Shown piece after piece: positions 1 to 8,500 of a stretch of DNA of 37,143 nt (the first letter of the stretch is position 1; every line of letters begins with the position of its first letter). This DNA comes from Candidatus Obscuribacter sp. (GTDB lineage Bacteria > Cyanobacteriota > Vampirovibrionia > Obscuribacterales > Obscuribacteraceae). The translations under genes and the position numbers were made by a program. The notes beneath the pieces are model-generated. The model had not been told where the DNA came from. It worked only from the letters and a program-made list of their open reading frames with translations, and did not search any database. The stretch spans positions 1-37,143 of the forward strand of contig JADYXR010000168.1 in the NCBI GenBank assembly GCA_021772095.1, written 5' to 3'.

Positions 1-105
1 CTATTCATATCGTTCGGTTTCGTTGATGTCATTGTCAGGTCCTTTCTAGTTGAGCGGTTTGGCTCTGACCTTTGACACAAAATATTTTACAGACTCCAAC
101 ATATA

Positions 106-318
106 TTGGTGCGTGACACTGATCCGGATGACGTGGAGTCATGCATCCGCGACATAGACAAATCAAAACTAAATTTGAAAAGACATAAGTACCACGAACT
201 GTGCCGACGTGACACGTTCTATCCAAGCGCGATCATCTTTGGAATACTCGGCATTATCGCTGATTGTGTTTTGCAGAGGAAGATGCTTCGCCGCGCGGGC
301 TCCAAATCAATTACGTGA
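106..318 (+). CDS. Possible small hypothetical protein (doubtful)
   Basis: Open frame of 70 codons from a TTG at 106 (GTG at 109 is an alternative). An in-frame stop at 73-75 lies upstream, so it is not the tail of a gene entering from the left. The product is charged at the N-terminus and has one short hydrophobic stretch near residues 43-55 followed by a basic tail. I recognise no family and see no convincing ribosome binding site. It converges on the TPR gene and overlaps its last 12 bases. It may be non-coding; bases 1-306 otherwise show nothing I can support. Confidence 0.2.
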   Translation: MVRDTDPDDVESCIRDIDKSKLNLKRHKYHELCRRDTFYPSAIIFGILGIIADCVLQRKMLRRAGSKSIT

Positions 319-1104
319 AGTGTCCAGATAGCGCTTCTTCCGTCGTAGAATACGTTCTTCCACTTTTTTTGCTTTAGCAGTTTTGCCTGCAAGTTTTAGC
401 ATCATTTCGTAGTCTCCCAAAAATGTATCGGCCAAACTGTAATGTGGCTCGCGAAAAGCTTTATCTATTGTTGATATGCAGTCTTCGTAAGCCGCGGATG
501 CTTGTTCAATTTTTCCTTGTTCACGAAGGCACCACGCGAGGTGGCGTTTGGCGCGACCGAGATCTTCAAACTTATTGATGTAAGCTTTCTCAATTACTGT
601 GATGGCCTCGGTGTAGTGGGCCTCAGCAGATGGATATTCCTTTAAAGCCGTTTCGATTTTGCCGAGTTGTTGCAGTTTCGACGCGTAACGGACTGGCCAG
701 AATTTTCGAAACCATCCATCTCCTCGTTCATTCGCTATCCGAAGGGCTTCCAGCGAGCATGTTTTTGCCTTTTCAAAGTTTTTCTGATCGTGATAAATAT
801 CCGCGAGCGATGTTAAACACTCACCTTCATCTTCCTCGTTACCTCCAGTTTTGTTAATTTTGATGGCATGCAGCAAAATCTTTTCAGCTCTATCGTCCTG
901 CTTTTGCTCGTGGAGCAACTCCGCTAGTTCTCGTAGCGCTCCGAGAAACCTCGGTGCCGGACCAACTGATTTTTCAACATCGGACAGAACATTTTCGTAA
1001 AGTCCGATAGTTTCTTCGGCACCTGCTGCTGAGACATTCCAGAGCAAGAGTGGCGCTGCTAATGTCAGCGCGCCGACCAAACAGTTATTTAGAAGTGTTT
1101 TCAT
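307..1104 (-). CDS. Secreted tetratricopeptide-repeat protein
   Basis: 265 aa. The N-terminus is a Sec-type signal peptide: MKTLLNN, a hydrophobic core to about residue 25, then an SAAGA-type cleavage site near residue 29. The mature part is alpha-helical with at least three TPR-like units: around 55-85 (LAELLHEQKQDDRAEKILLHA), 98-125 (SLADIYHDQKNFEKAKTCSLEAL) and 165-215. It ends in a very basic segment (ERILRRKKR). TPR proteins act as protein-interaction scaffolds; no partner is evident. Its ATG at 1104 lies inside the last codons of the upstream gene (20-base overlap in another frame), so the two are probably co-transcribed and translationally coupled. Confidence 0.8.
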   Translation of the reverse strand: MKTLLNNCLVGALTLAAPLLLWNVSAAGAEETIGLYENVLSDVEKSVGPAPRFLGALRELAELLHEQKQDDRAEKILLHAIKINKTGGNEEDEGECLTSLADIYHDQKNFEKAKTCSLEALRIANERGDGWFRKFWPVRYASKLQQLGKIETALKEYPSAEAHYTEAITVIEKAYINKFEDLGRAKRHLAWCLREQGKIEQASAAYEDCISTIDKAFREPHYSLADTFLGDYEMMLKLAGKTAKAKKVEERILRRKKRYLDTSRN

Positions 1105-1960
1105 TTACTCTTAGTTCCCCCCGGTTTTCTTGCCAGGTACCTGGTTTTTGCACCTTTCCACCGGTCATATAATTCCAATAGTCTTGGGCCTCAGCGTACT
1201 GAGGCAGATCTTTGAAAAGCATCGGGAAGGTGCTGTGTTTAGGATCGACCGAGTCCCACTTGCTAGTTGTTGAAAGCTCTTTGTTGCTGCTCATTTTGTG
1301 AATGGTGATGAAAGCTTCGCTTACTGTTCCATGATTATTAGTGGAGGAAATTGTTGCATCGATCCACTTCCAATGCCGTGGAGCACCAGGCAAAGGCGCT
1401 ATAGGAAATGTGCCACGGTGTGATTTTCCATCTAAAATGTTGACGCCATCAATCTGTAGTTTGTCAGAAATATTGACGTTGAGAACTGCTTTGTCAGCCA
1501 CTCCGCCAGCAGCCCAACCTTCAATACCTATAGTGATGCTTGCATACTTTGCTGATGCTTTCGCGGATTCGTTTGCTACTCCACTCAGTTGTCCACCAAA
1601 CGGCACGACTCCTTCCTTGTCCGTGTATTTTGAAAACATCTCGTCTTCAGAAATATTTCCTTGCAGCGGATTCTGCTCGTTGTAGGCAATTAGATCTTTT
1701 CTGTTTTCGCCTACGTGACCTCTTTTTCGAGAGTCGAGAATTACATCATCGCCATCGGTTATCTGAAAAGAGCGATTCATAACTTCTGGATCGTTCGGAC
1801 TAATCGTCTTAAGGATGTCTGATGAAAAGCTTGACTGTTTTAGTGATTCAGCATTAGTTGCTATTTTATTGTCGTTGTTACTTTCAATGGACGAGTGTTT
1901 GAGTTCGGATTTCTCCGACTCATTGTGACGCTTTGACTTGCCCTCGAGTTCTTCCGACAT
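1085..1960 (-). CDS. Hypothetical protein with a disordered N-terminus
   Basis: 291 aa, no family recognised. Residues 1-60 are hydrophilic and rich in Ser, Glu, Lys and Asn, so probably disordered, and there is no signal peptide. The middle and C-terminus look folded, with alternating hydrophobic strands around residues 135-215 (ASITIGIEGW, VLNVNISDKLQIDGVNIL) and several Trp residues (HWKWIDA, DYWNYM, GTWQEN). It is first in a two-gene unit and overlaps the secreted TPR gene by 20 bases. The disordered-then-folded, signal-less layout resembles the peptidase-like protein at 33873-35072, but I see no sequence similarity between them. Function unknown. Confidence 0.65.
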   Translation of the reverse strand: MSEELEGKSKRHNESEKSELKHSSIESNNDNKIATNAESLKQSSFSSDILKTISPNDPEVMNRSFQITDGDDVILDSRKRGHVGENRKDLIAYNEQNPLQGNISEDEMFSKYTDKEGVVPFGGQLSGVANESAKASAKYASITIGIEGWAAGGVADKAVLNVNISDKLQIDGVNILDGKSHRGTFPIAPLPGAPRHWKWIDATISSTNNHGTVSEAFITIHKMSSNKELSTTSKWDSVDPKHSTFPMLFKDLPQYAEAQDYWNYMTGGKVQKPGTWQENRGELRVNENTSK

Positions 1961-2027
1961 GCGTTACCAGGTGACTGATCCCATACCATTTATGCCATGT
2001 TGCTGAAATTTGCGGCGGAAAGGTGGT

Positions 2028-2047
2028 ATTCCCGTCCCGGCGGGAAT
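2028..2047. promoter_or_regulatory. GC-rich inverted repeat between divergent genes
   Basis: Perfect 7-base arms ATTCCCG and CGGGAAT separated by 6 bases (TCCCGG). It lies in the 152-base gap between the divergent genes at 1960 and 2113, a natural place for an operator. The regulator is unknown and the role is inferred from symmetry and position only. Confidence 0.35.
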
Positions 2048-2112
2048 TATCTGTTTTTGTCATAATAACCTAAAGCGCTAGTGTTGGCTGGGGTCCAAGA
2101 GTAGAAACGTCG

Positions 2113-3492
2113 ATGCCTGGAAGAAGAAAACGAAGAAGCCGACTCGATAAAAAGCCTTCGCGAGCGCGTGGTGAGCACGATTTCGTGGACATGAACGCGC
2201 TCCTGGAGCAATCAAAATTTTTGGAGCGACACCTTGCAAAACTCGACCTTCAAGTTCAGCGAAGGCAGCAATACTTAGTAGAGTTCAAAACTTGGTTTGC
2301 AGCGCCAGACTGCGAATTCTACGAAGATGCTAGGGTACAAAGAGCGCTTGGAAAAATTGAAATTCTTAAGAGTAAAGTAGAACGAGTTCGAGAACGTCAA
2401 AAAATGTTCGAGGCTGTCCTTAAGCCACCGGATCTATTCGTTCTACCGGAGTTGACCGTGGCAGATATGGTGGCACTAGCGGCTCAACAACAAGATCGTG
2501 ATCGAACAAAGAAAATATTTAGCCGTCCTCCGAAGCGCACTCCTAGTGAAATCTACGAAATTGTCGAGATGCAAATTTTGTCGAAAGAACTTGAGTGTTA
2601 TGAGAAGCCGATTTCATCGGAAGGCAATTTTGATGCCGCCTTCGAAAAGCTCATCGAAAAGATCGGCGTAATTGGTTTATTTGTTTCCAAACAGACTGCT
2701 TCCATCCGAAACCTGGATCAGAGTCTAGAAAAATCGTTTCAGCGGCTCGCCGATCATCTAGCGGTTGCTCGTGAGTCTCTTAATCAGTCATTAATGAATA
2801 GAGAAGAGTTTGGAAGAATAGTTGCACAGCGCGACAAACAGTCTAGTCAACTCTGGACTGATAGAGAGAATGCGGACACGGATGACGACAGCTTGGCATG
2901 GGCGAATAATCGAAAGCAATCAAGCGAAATCGAGACTGCGTTGGCGTTGATTGACCGAAACAACGTTGCTGCACAAGATGCTTTGTTCTATTCGGAGACG
3001 ATCGTCAGCCGTCTATCGAGTGTAAAAATGCTCCTGGAGATACTCCCGAGGAAACGCCGGGAAGACTCTTTGATTCAATTGCTGAAAAAACTCATCGATT
3101 CAGTTTCCGCCACTATACTAAAACTTCCTAGCAAAGAAAATGCGAAAGTCGAGTACCAATATGTGCACGAGCATGTTTCCAAACTTGAACACAGAGTTTT
3201 GTCTATCTATGTCCGAATTGCGAAGGATGTTAAAACCTCGCAAACACTTAAGGGCACTGGACTTAAACGGAGAGACTTGGAGGAACTAACTACTGCGTTG
3301 AACATTGAGCGGGTCAAGAATGTTGAACGAAGTGATCAGTGGCAGGTTTCTCAAATCGATGCGGAACTAGAAAACAATGAGACTCGCGCGGATATCGCCG
3401 GGGCACGTGCTGAGTATTGTGCTGGGGTTACTAAAACGATTGATCTTGGACTTTCTGTTATTTCGATAATTTTGGAGGCGTCAGAGAAGTGA
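2113..3492 (+). CDS. Coiled-coil protein, possibly PspA-like in its centre
   Basis: 459 aa. It begins with a very basic tract (PGRRKRRSRLDKKPSRAR), followed by almost entirely helical, heptad-like sequence (residues about 30-110 and 190-440). There is no signal peptide or membrane segment, so it is probably cytoplasmic. Around residues 240-285 the pattern W-x2-R...DDDSLAWANNRK resembles the PspA/IM30 signature in which a Trp-Arg-Ala helix precedes 'LA..A..RK'. That similarity is by eye and weak. Divergently transcribed from the unknown/TPR pair; a hemerythrin-like gene follows 63 bases downstream. Function unknown. Confidence 0.6.
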   Translation: MPGRRKRRSRLDKKPSRARGEHDFVDMNALLEQSKFLERHLAKLDLQVQRRQQYLVEFKTWFAAPDCEFYEDARVQRALGKIEILKSKVERVRERQKMFEAVLKPPDLFVLPELTVADMVALAAQQQDRDRTKKIFSRPPKRTPSEIYEIVEMQILSKELECYEKPISSEGNFDAAFEKLIEKIGVIGLFVSKQTASIRNLDQSLEKSFQRLADHLAVARESLNQSLMNREEFGRIVAQRDKQSSQLWTDRENADTDDDSLAWANNRKQSSEIETALALIDRNNVAAQDALFYSETIVSRLSSVKMLLEILPRKRREDSLIQLLKKLIDSVSATILKLPSKENAKVEYQYVHEHVSKLEHRVLSIYVRIAKDVKTSQTLKGTGLKRRDLEELTTALNIERVKNVERSDQWQVSQIDAELENNETRADIAGARAEYCAGVTKTIDLGLSVISIILEASEK

Positions 3493-3555
3493 ATGCGATC
3501 ATGCACCTCGGCATATTTAGCTGCAATGCGGTAAAATCCTCAAGTCGCACGTGGG

Positions 3556-4047
3556 TTGAAATATTTCGTGGATTCTAGTTTTAAAGACATTGTAGAAGAA
3601 ATAGTGAGTCGGCATCACAGTTTGCTGAGACGAGAGCTGCCTAAAATTACTGAGATGCTAAATCGACTGTCCTCCGGCGAGGGCAAGAATGACTCAGTCA
3701 GCGAAGCGCAGCACATCTATCAAAAAGTTAGAACGAAAATTGAGACGCATTTGAAAGACGAAGAAACCATTTTGTTTCCAATCGGCATTACTCTGGAGTC
3801 TGGTGGCACACCTCCGCCTGCGGAAATTGACCTGTTGGAACGTCTCAACGAAATGGAAAAAGAACACGACGGCTGCGGCAACGCGCTGACGACGATTTAT
3901 CAGATGATTGCAAATTCAACCCCGCAAGGTGAGCTTCGAGACGAGCTTTTAAATACGATTCAGCGAGTGCAAGACGATCTGCGAATCCATGTCGAAAAGG
4001 AAAACGAACAGGTTCATCCTCGTTTTATCAAGCTTTTCACAAAATAA
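3556..4047 (+). CDS. Hemerythrin-like HHE-domain protein (di-iron)
   Basis: 163 aa, a single hemerythrin-type four-helix bundle. Visible ligand candidates are H20/H21, H65-xxx-E69, H104 and H145-xxx-E149, the spacing expected for an HHE domain of the RIC (YtfE/ScdA) type. Such proteins bind O2 or NO or help repair iron-sulfur clusters under oxidative or nitrosative stress. It lacks the N-terminal ScdA segment, so the exact role is open. The start is uncertain: TTG at 3556 is the first candidate after an in-frame stop at 3532, and GTG at 3568 is an alternative; neither has a clear ribosome binding site. Converges with the WG-repeat gene, 40 bases away. Confidence 0.8.
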   Translation: MKYFVDSSFKDIVEEIVSRHHSLLRRELPKITEMLNRLSSGEGKNDSVSEAQHIYQKVRTKIETHLKDEETILFPIGITLESGGTPPPAEIDLLERLNEMEKEHDGCGNALTTIYQMIANSTPQGELRDELLNTIQRVQDDLRIHVEKENEQVHPRFIKLFTK

Positions 4048-4087
4048 AACACGCCATCATTCGTGCTATTGGAATTCCAGAGTGGAG

Positions 4088-5089
4088 TTACGCACTTGGA
4101 TTTTCTTCTGCCGTTCCTGCTAGCGGTCGGTGCTGATCAATCGTTGATAGGTAAACGAGTGCAAGCCCGTCACTAAAGGGAAAGGCATTTAAATAGACCG
4201 GAGCAATCACGAATTCTCCGGTTTTGTCGATAAAGCCCCAGTGTTTTGCATTCACCGTAGCTGGTGCTAAACCGTTTGCAAAATTTCGGGCGTCTTTGAA
4301 CTTAAAAGGGATGACAGTGTTTCCTGATTTATCAATGAATCCCACTCTCTCTTCTTTTTCCACGGGTGCAAGTTCTTCGGTAAAGCTTCCGGCCCAGTCG
4401 AATTCGTTAGGAATTTCGAACGCGCCGGACTTATCGATGAACCCCCATTTGCCTTCTACCATGACCGCCGCGAGTCCGTTGGCGAATGGCTCTGCACCAA
4501 GGTAAGGACCGGGAATTATAGTCTCTCCATTTTTATCAATGTAGAAATAGTTGCAAGGGTAATAAAACTCAAGTCGTTTTGGGTCTGATACCATCGCCTG
4601 CACAATGCCGACGGCAGCCAATCCTTCGCTAAATTTGGATGCCTTCGAAAATTTCGCAGAGATGACTAATGTTCCGCTCTCATCGGTAAACCCATACTTC
4701 CCGCGCTCGTAAAAGGACACCATCTCCTCTGATAGATCATACAAAGATATTTTTGACTGATTGGGCTGAACTCGGGAAAGAGTTCCGTTTGTATGAAGAA
4801 TCGCTCCCATGCCACTCTGTCTCGGACTCAACGATTTAAGTGTCTGTTTGCCGTCGATAAGTTCGACGGTGGAGAGCATCACCTTTGATATGCCATTGCA
4901 AAAGCTGGAGGCATAAACGAAAGGACCCGTAATTTGTATTCTCGCTGAGGAATCGATAAAAGCAAACTCAAAGTCCGTCGGAATCGGATAGCGAAACTTC
5001 CTGGCAATCGGGTAATACCACATTCGCATGCCGCCGACAGGTTTGATGATTTTGATCTCTTCTTCTGTTTCTTTTTCTTCTTCAGTCAT
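4088..5089 (-). CDS. WG-repeat protein
   Basis: 333 aa, built of about five or six WG (KWG Leptospira-type) repeats. Examples are GKYGFTDESGTLVI, GKWGFIDKSGAFEIP, ERVGFIDKSGNTVIP and KHWGFIDKTGEFVIAP, each followed by a 'F..A..F..GLA.V' half. The N-terminus is acidic (TEEEKETEEE) with no signal peptide, so it is probably cytoplasmic or exported by a non-Sec route. WG repeats form beta-rich interaction surfaces; the ligand is unknown. It lies 15 bases downstream of the 5105-6244 gene on the same strand, so the two form an operon. Confidence 0.85.
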   Translation of the reverse strand: MTEEEKETEEEIKIIKPVGGMRMWYYPIARKFRYPIPTDFEFAFIDSSARIQITGPFVYASSFCNGISKVMLSTVELIDGKQTLKSLSPRQSGMGAILHTNGTLSRVQPNQSKISLYDLSEEMVSFYERGKYGFTDESGTLVISAKFSKASKFSEGLAAVGIVQAMVSDPKRLEFYYPCNYFYIDKNGETIIPGPYLGAEPFANGLAAVMVEGKWGFIDKSGAFEIPNEFDWAGSFTEELAPVEKEERVGFIDKSGNTVIPFKFKDARNFANGLAPATVNAKHWGFIDKTGEFVIAPVYLNAFPFSDGLALVYLSTIDQHRPLAGTAEENPSA

Positions 5090-5104
5090 TTTTATATCCC
5101 GGTG

Positions 5105-6244
5105 TTAATCCCACCAAAAATTCATCTTCTTACTCTTTCGAATTCGGGCGGCGAGATCCCGCATGATTGCTGCATTCATGTTTTCATCGTCAGTTAATTC
5201 AAGTTCACCACAGAAGTGAAACGACTCTGTGCAGAGCGCACTCATATCGTTAGGGAGATTTTCGAGCTCAATTTCAATACAATCACCGCCTGCACTGAGA
5301 ACTTTAACTCCATATTTTTTGTCCCAAGACTTTAGCTGGTCTAGCACCATCTCATTAGTGATCGAGTAATTCGGAGCGTACGTTCCAAGACTTCTAATAA
5401 GCTCAAATTTGTCGCGAGTCTTCGAGATGAAGGCAAGGCGTTTGTGTAATCGAGCGGTGTAGCATTCCGGTGCATCCACTTTCCAATGATTAAAAGATAT
5501 CTTCGAAACTGTGGAACCAGGCGGAACCCGCTGTGTTACCCCACGTTTAAGATGCGTTATAAATCCTGGAGTGCTTTGCCCAGGAATTAACTGCGTGTCT
5601 AATGCTAAATGCACGTTTTTCATTTCCGGATTAAAGGCTGACTCTCCAGAATGAAGTTCGAATGTTTGTGCTTCCTCTTCAAAAAGAACTAAACTTACGT
5701 GATGCGAGAAGATCACGCCATGTTGAATCAAAAACGCCTCTGCCTCTTTTCGTGACTTAAATCTAAAACCCTCGACAAAACTTAGAATTTTCGAATATGC
5801 ATAGCCCAATTCGTTTAAATTTTTAGCAAACTCTTCAAATTGATTAGCTGGGTTTCTTGAACCTTCGAAATCGCGAATGAGGTACTCCAGACCCAGTCCA
5901 TCGAATTCAGGATCGAGCTTCTTTTCTTCGCTCAATTTTTGTTTAACAATTTCAGCGGTCGACATCCGTTCGTCGCTACTCATATAGAATTGCAGCTCAC
6001 CTTCAACAATCGGCTTTAGCTCAGGGTATTGCTTGACTATTTCGGTGTAATTTTCCTTCTCCTCTTTCGAAAGAAATCCGTCTTGCGATGAGCAATATCG
6101 CGGAAGCTTTAATTCGGACATCTCGTCGTCGCTTGGAGTACAGAAATATTTCTCTGGTTTCAAGAAGCCTTGGATCAATTTGATGACTTCCAAAGGAAAG
6201 CCGCTTTGTTTTGCTAGCTCTTCAGCGCTCTGTGAATTTGCCAT
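5105..6244 (-). CDS. Hypothetical protein with a DUF4253-like C-terminus
   Basis: 379 aa, soluble, no signal peptide. The last about 80 residues read as a DUF4253-type tail: LKSWDKKYGVKVL, then an 'IEIEL' strand, an 'FHFC' motif and a terminal MNFWWD. DUF4253 proteins characteristically end in W-x-FWWD; here the first Trp is Met. The N-terminal 300 residues match nothing I know. Residues about 1-40 look like a helical domain (SAEELAKQSGFPLEVIKLIQGF). DUF4253 has no established biochemical role and is often found among immunity or toxin-associated genes. Upstream partner of the WG-repeat gene. Confidence 0.6.
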   Translation of the reverse strand: MANSQSAEELAKQSGFPLEVIKLIQGFLKPEKYFCTPSDDEMSELKLPRYCSSQDGFLSKEEKENYTEIVKQYPELKPIVEGELQFYMSSDERMSTAEIVKQKLSEEKKLDPEFDGLGLEYLIRDFEGSRNPANQFEEFAKNLNELGYAYSKILSFVEGFRFKSRKEAEAFLIQHGVIFSHHVSLVLFEEEAQTFELHSGESAFNPEMKNVHLALDTQLIPGQSTPGFITHLKRGVTQRVPPGSTVSKISFNHWKVDAPECYTARLHKRLAFISKTRDKFELIRSLGTYAPNYSITNEMVLDQLKSWDKKYGVKVLSAGGDCIEIELENLPNDMSALCTESFHFCGELELTDDENMNAAIMRDLAARIRKSKKMNFWWD

Positions 6245-6336
6245 TCTTCAACCTGTTTGCGGTTCAAGTTAGACCCCGATCATTGCCAGGGTAAATTTGT
6301 TCTTACTGTATTCTCGCACAACCTACGAGCGCCAGG

Positions 6337-6705
6337 TTAGTCGTTGACACCGATTTCGGTGAACAAGTATTTGCCGTTCACTTTTTCAAAAATATAGATC
6401 TCTTCCCCGCAAAACGCACTGAAACTTGTTTTGTCCTGTACTGGCTTTTCCTTCGCTAAACAGGTTCGAACTTTCTTTGAAAAAATTTTGTCGCAGTTTA
6501 AAACGAATGCCTTTTTGTCCAAACTCTTGCTATCCAATTGATACGGCAAGCGTGTCATGGATGCAATTGCTTCTTTGTCGTTCGTTTTTAGTGCGGCTTG
6601 AAACTTCACCCAGAAAGCGGCAAAGGCGGCATCCTTAGCGCTTACGGAGGTAGAATTGAACGCGAGCACAGTGGCGATGGCTGCGGTTACAAAAAATCGC
6701 TTCAT
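6337..6705 (-). CDS. Small secreted protein
   Basis: 122 aa with a clear Sec signal peptide: MKRFFVTAAIATVLAF, cleavage near SVSA-KD at about residue 23. The mature part of about 99 aa begins with a helix (FAAFWVKFQAALKTNDKEAIASMTRLPY) and ends in strands containing three Cys (NCD, TCL, FCG). This helix-then-strand start is typical of small NTF2-like or lysozyme-inhibitor-like periplasmic proteins, but I cannot name the family. A good ribosome binding site (GAGGAT, 4 bases before the ATG) supports the start. The gene lies 61 bases downstream of the aminotransferase-like gene. Confidence 0.7.
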   Translation of the reverse strand: MKRFFVTAAIATVLAFNSTSVSAKDAAFAAFWVKFQAALKTNDKEAIASMTRLPYQLDSKSLDKKAFVLNCDKIFSKKVRTCLAKEKPVQDKTSFSAFCGEEIYIFEKVNGKYLFTEIGVND

Positions 6706-6766
6706 GATAATCCTCGAGGTAATGCTTCATTGCTATCGGCGAATTGATTCCACAATTAATGCGAGG

Positions 6767-7948
6767 TTAGCGGCAGATCCTAGCCAGCTCGTCGCAAAAC
6801 GTTTCGATTTCTGCTTCCGAGTTGTAGTAGTGAACTGACGCACGCACCATCGGCGGAAGATTTCTCGCAGTCATATCAAGCCTGGTACCAGCGACGGTGG
6901 TATAGGTGGTATTGATGTTTTCTGCTGCCAGTTGATTCACTATATCAGGTGCTGGGATTTTGTTTGAATAAAACGTGCAAATTCCGCATTTTACTTCACC
7001 GACATCGCCTAGAGTTATTCCGTCGATGGCCGAGAGCTTGTCGCGAAGCTGTTTTGCTAATTCGAAGACGCGCTGCTGAACTGCGTCGATGCCCAGATCA
7101 AGCAAATACTCGATAGCAACAGCCAGACCTAATTTGCCCGCAAAATTCTGTTCCCAGTTTTCAAATCTTCTGGCGTCTTCGCGCACTTTGTACTCAGTAT
7201 TTGACGTCCACTGCGCGGCATGAAGGTCTAGAAAAACTGGTTCTACTTTAACGGTGTTCCTCACGTAGAGAAAGCCAGTTCCACGTGGTGCTCGTAGATA
7301 TTTTCTGCCAGTGGCAGACAACAGATCGCAATTTAGCTCTTGCACGTCGATTGACATTTGACCAACTGACTGGCATGCATCCAGTAAATAAGTGATACCG
7401 TATTCGGCGGCTACATCTCCGATGGCTTTGGCTGGATTGACGAGACCACCATTGGTGGCAACATGCGTTATCGCAATTAGTTTTGTTCTATCATCGATCA
7501 TTCCTTTGAGTGCTTTAACGTCCAGCTGACCGTATTCGTCGTTGGGTACGACTTTGACTTCGGCTCCATTTTTGCGACACTGCTGGAGGAAGGCGATGTA
7601 GTTGCTGGCGTATTCGTTGAATCCGGTAAGCACAACGTCGCCCTGTTTTAATGGCAATGAATAGAACGCCATGTCCCACGCTCGAGTAGCATTTTCTACA
7701 AATGCAATCTCTGAACTTTGGCAATTCAAAAGTTTTGCGAGATTGCCATAGACCATTTCGATCTTGTCGTGGTTTTGTTCTTCGGCCTCGTATCCACCGA
7801 TCTTCGATTCTAGTTCGATATGGCCTATCACCGCATCAGTTACAACTTTCGGTTGCAGTGCAGCTCCGGCATTATTGAAGTGAAGTCGATTACTTACTCC
7901 GGGTGTGTCGTTTCGGACCTTGTTCAGGTCAATTGTGCGGTCGGTCAT
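6767..7948 (-). CDS. PLP-dependent class V aminotransferase-fold enzyme
   Basis: 393 aa, full length for the aminotransferase class V / cysteine desulfurase fold. Visible PLP-site elements: the N-terminal 'HFNNAG' loop, H162 (ITHVATNGG) stacking on PLP, D190 in DACQSVGQ, and the Schiff-base Lys K216 in SATGRKYLRAPRGTGFLYV. The C-terminal substrate-binding region reads PPMVRASVHYYN, with no catalytic Cys where SufS/CsdA carries one. A sulfur-transferring desulfurase is therefore unlikely; EgtE-like C-S lyases and isopenicillin-N-epimerase-like members are better analogues. Ribosome binding site AAGGA lies 6 bases before the ATG. Substrate unknown. Confidence 0.85.
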   Translation of the reverse strand: MTDRTIDLNKVRNDTPGVSNRLHFNNAGAALQPKVVTDAVIGHIELESKIGGYEAEEQNHDKIEMVYGNLAKLLNCQSSEIAFVENATRAWDMAFYSLPLKQGDVVLTGFNEYASNYIAFLQQCRKNGAEVKVVPNDEYGQLDVKALKGMIDDRTKLIAITHVATNGGLVNPAKAIGDVAAEYGITYLLDACQSVGQMSIDVQELNCDLLSATGRKYLRAPRGTGFLYVRNTVKVEPVFLDLHAAQWTSNTEYKVREDARRFENWEQNFAGKLGLAVAIEYLLDLGIDAVQQRVFELAKQLRDKLSAIDGITLGDVGEVKCGICTFYSNKIPAPDIVNQLAAENINTTYTTVAGTRLDMTARNLPPMVRASVHYYNSEAEIETFCDELARICR

Positions 7949-8059
7949 GTCGCGTCCTTCGTGTCATCAAATGATCACAAGGATCTAAGATATCGTAGAA
8001 ACGCTCACGTTTCAAATTTAGTGACGCGTATCGTCTTGTGAAGATACAGGGCATTGAAC

Positions 8060-8500
8060 TTATTGGTCGGATTGTGTGATTCCAAAGTAGCCTGTCACCG
8101 TACTCCCAGTCAATTCGGATACGTCGACCTCTCTTCGAAATCTGATGTCAACGGCGCTGGCTCTTAGCAGAGGGCGCACTCCGGAGCCAAAGGGCATGGG
8201 TCGCACGAATGGAGAGGTCTGATTTATGGTTTCTCCGAAGTCGCTTTGCGGAGTGATAAGGGGTGGGTAGCCCGCATCCTGCGCGCCCATGACACCGACG
8301 CGACCTTTTCCGAATGGCTTTCTGCGCCCTTTCTCGAAATCAGGTTCTTCCGCTTGATCACTAACTAGATCGATCGTTATAGGTTCTTCTAACAATGACA
8401 GGCTGTCCAGACCGTGATCTTCATATGCCAAAATCGGTTTTGCGATTGGTTGACCGGCATGCTTGCCACCAGCAATAGTGCCGGGATTTCTGACCTGATC
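8060..8500 (-). pseudogene. C-terminal fragment cut off by an in-frame TGA
   Basis: This stretch stays open in exactly the frame of the 8501-9691 gene and follows directly after its TGA at 8501-8503. It encodes 146 codons (DQVRNPGTIAGG ... GITQSDQ) of coding-like composition rich in Pro, Gly and charged residues. The first 23 codons contain no ATG, GTG or TTG. The only start available for an independent gene is a TTG at 8431, which has no ribosome binding site. The simplest reading is that it is the severed C-terminus of the upstream gene. Readthrough of the TGA, a sequencing error or a separate short gene from 8431 are the alternatives. Confidence 0.5.
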
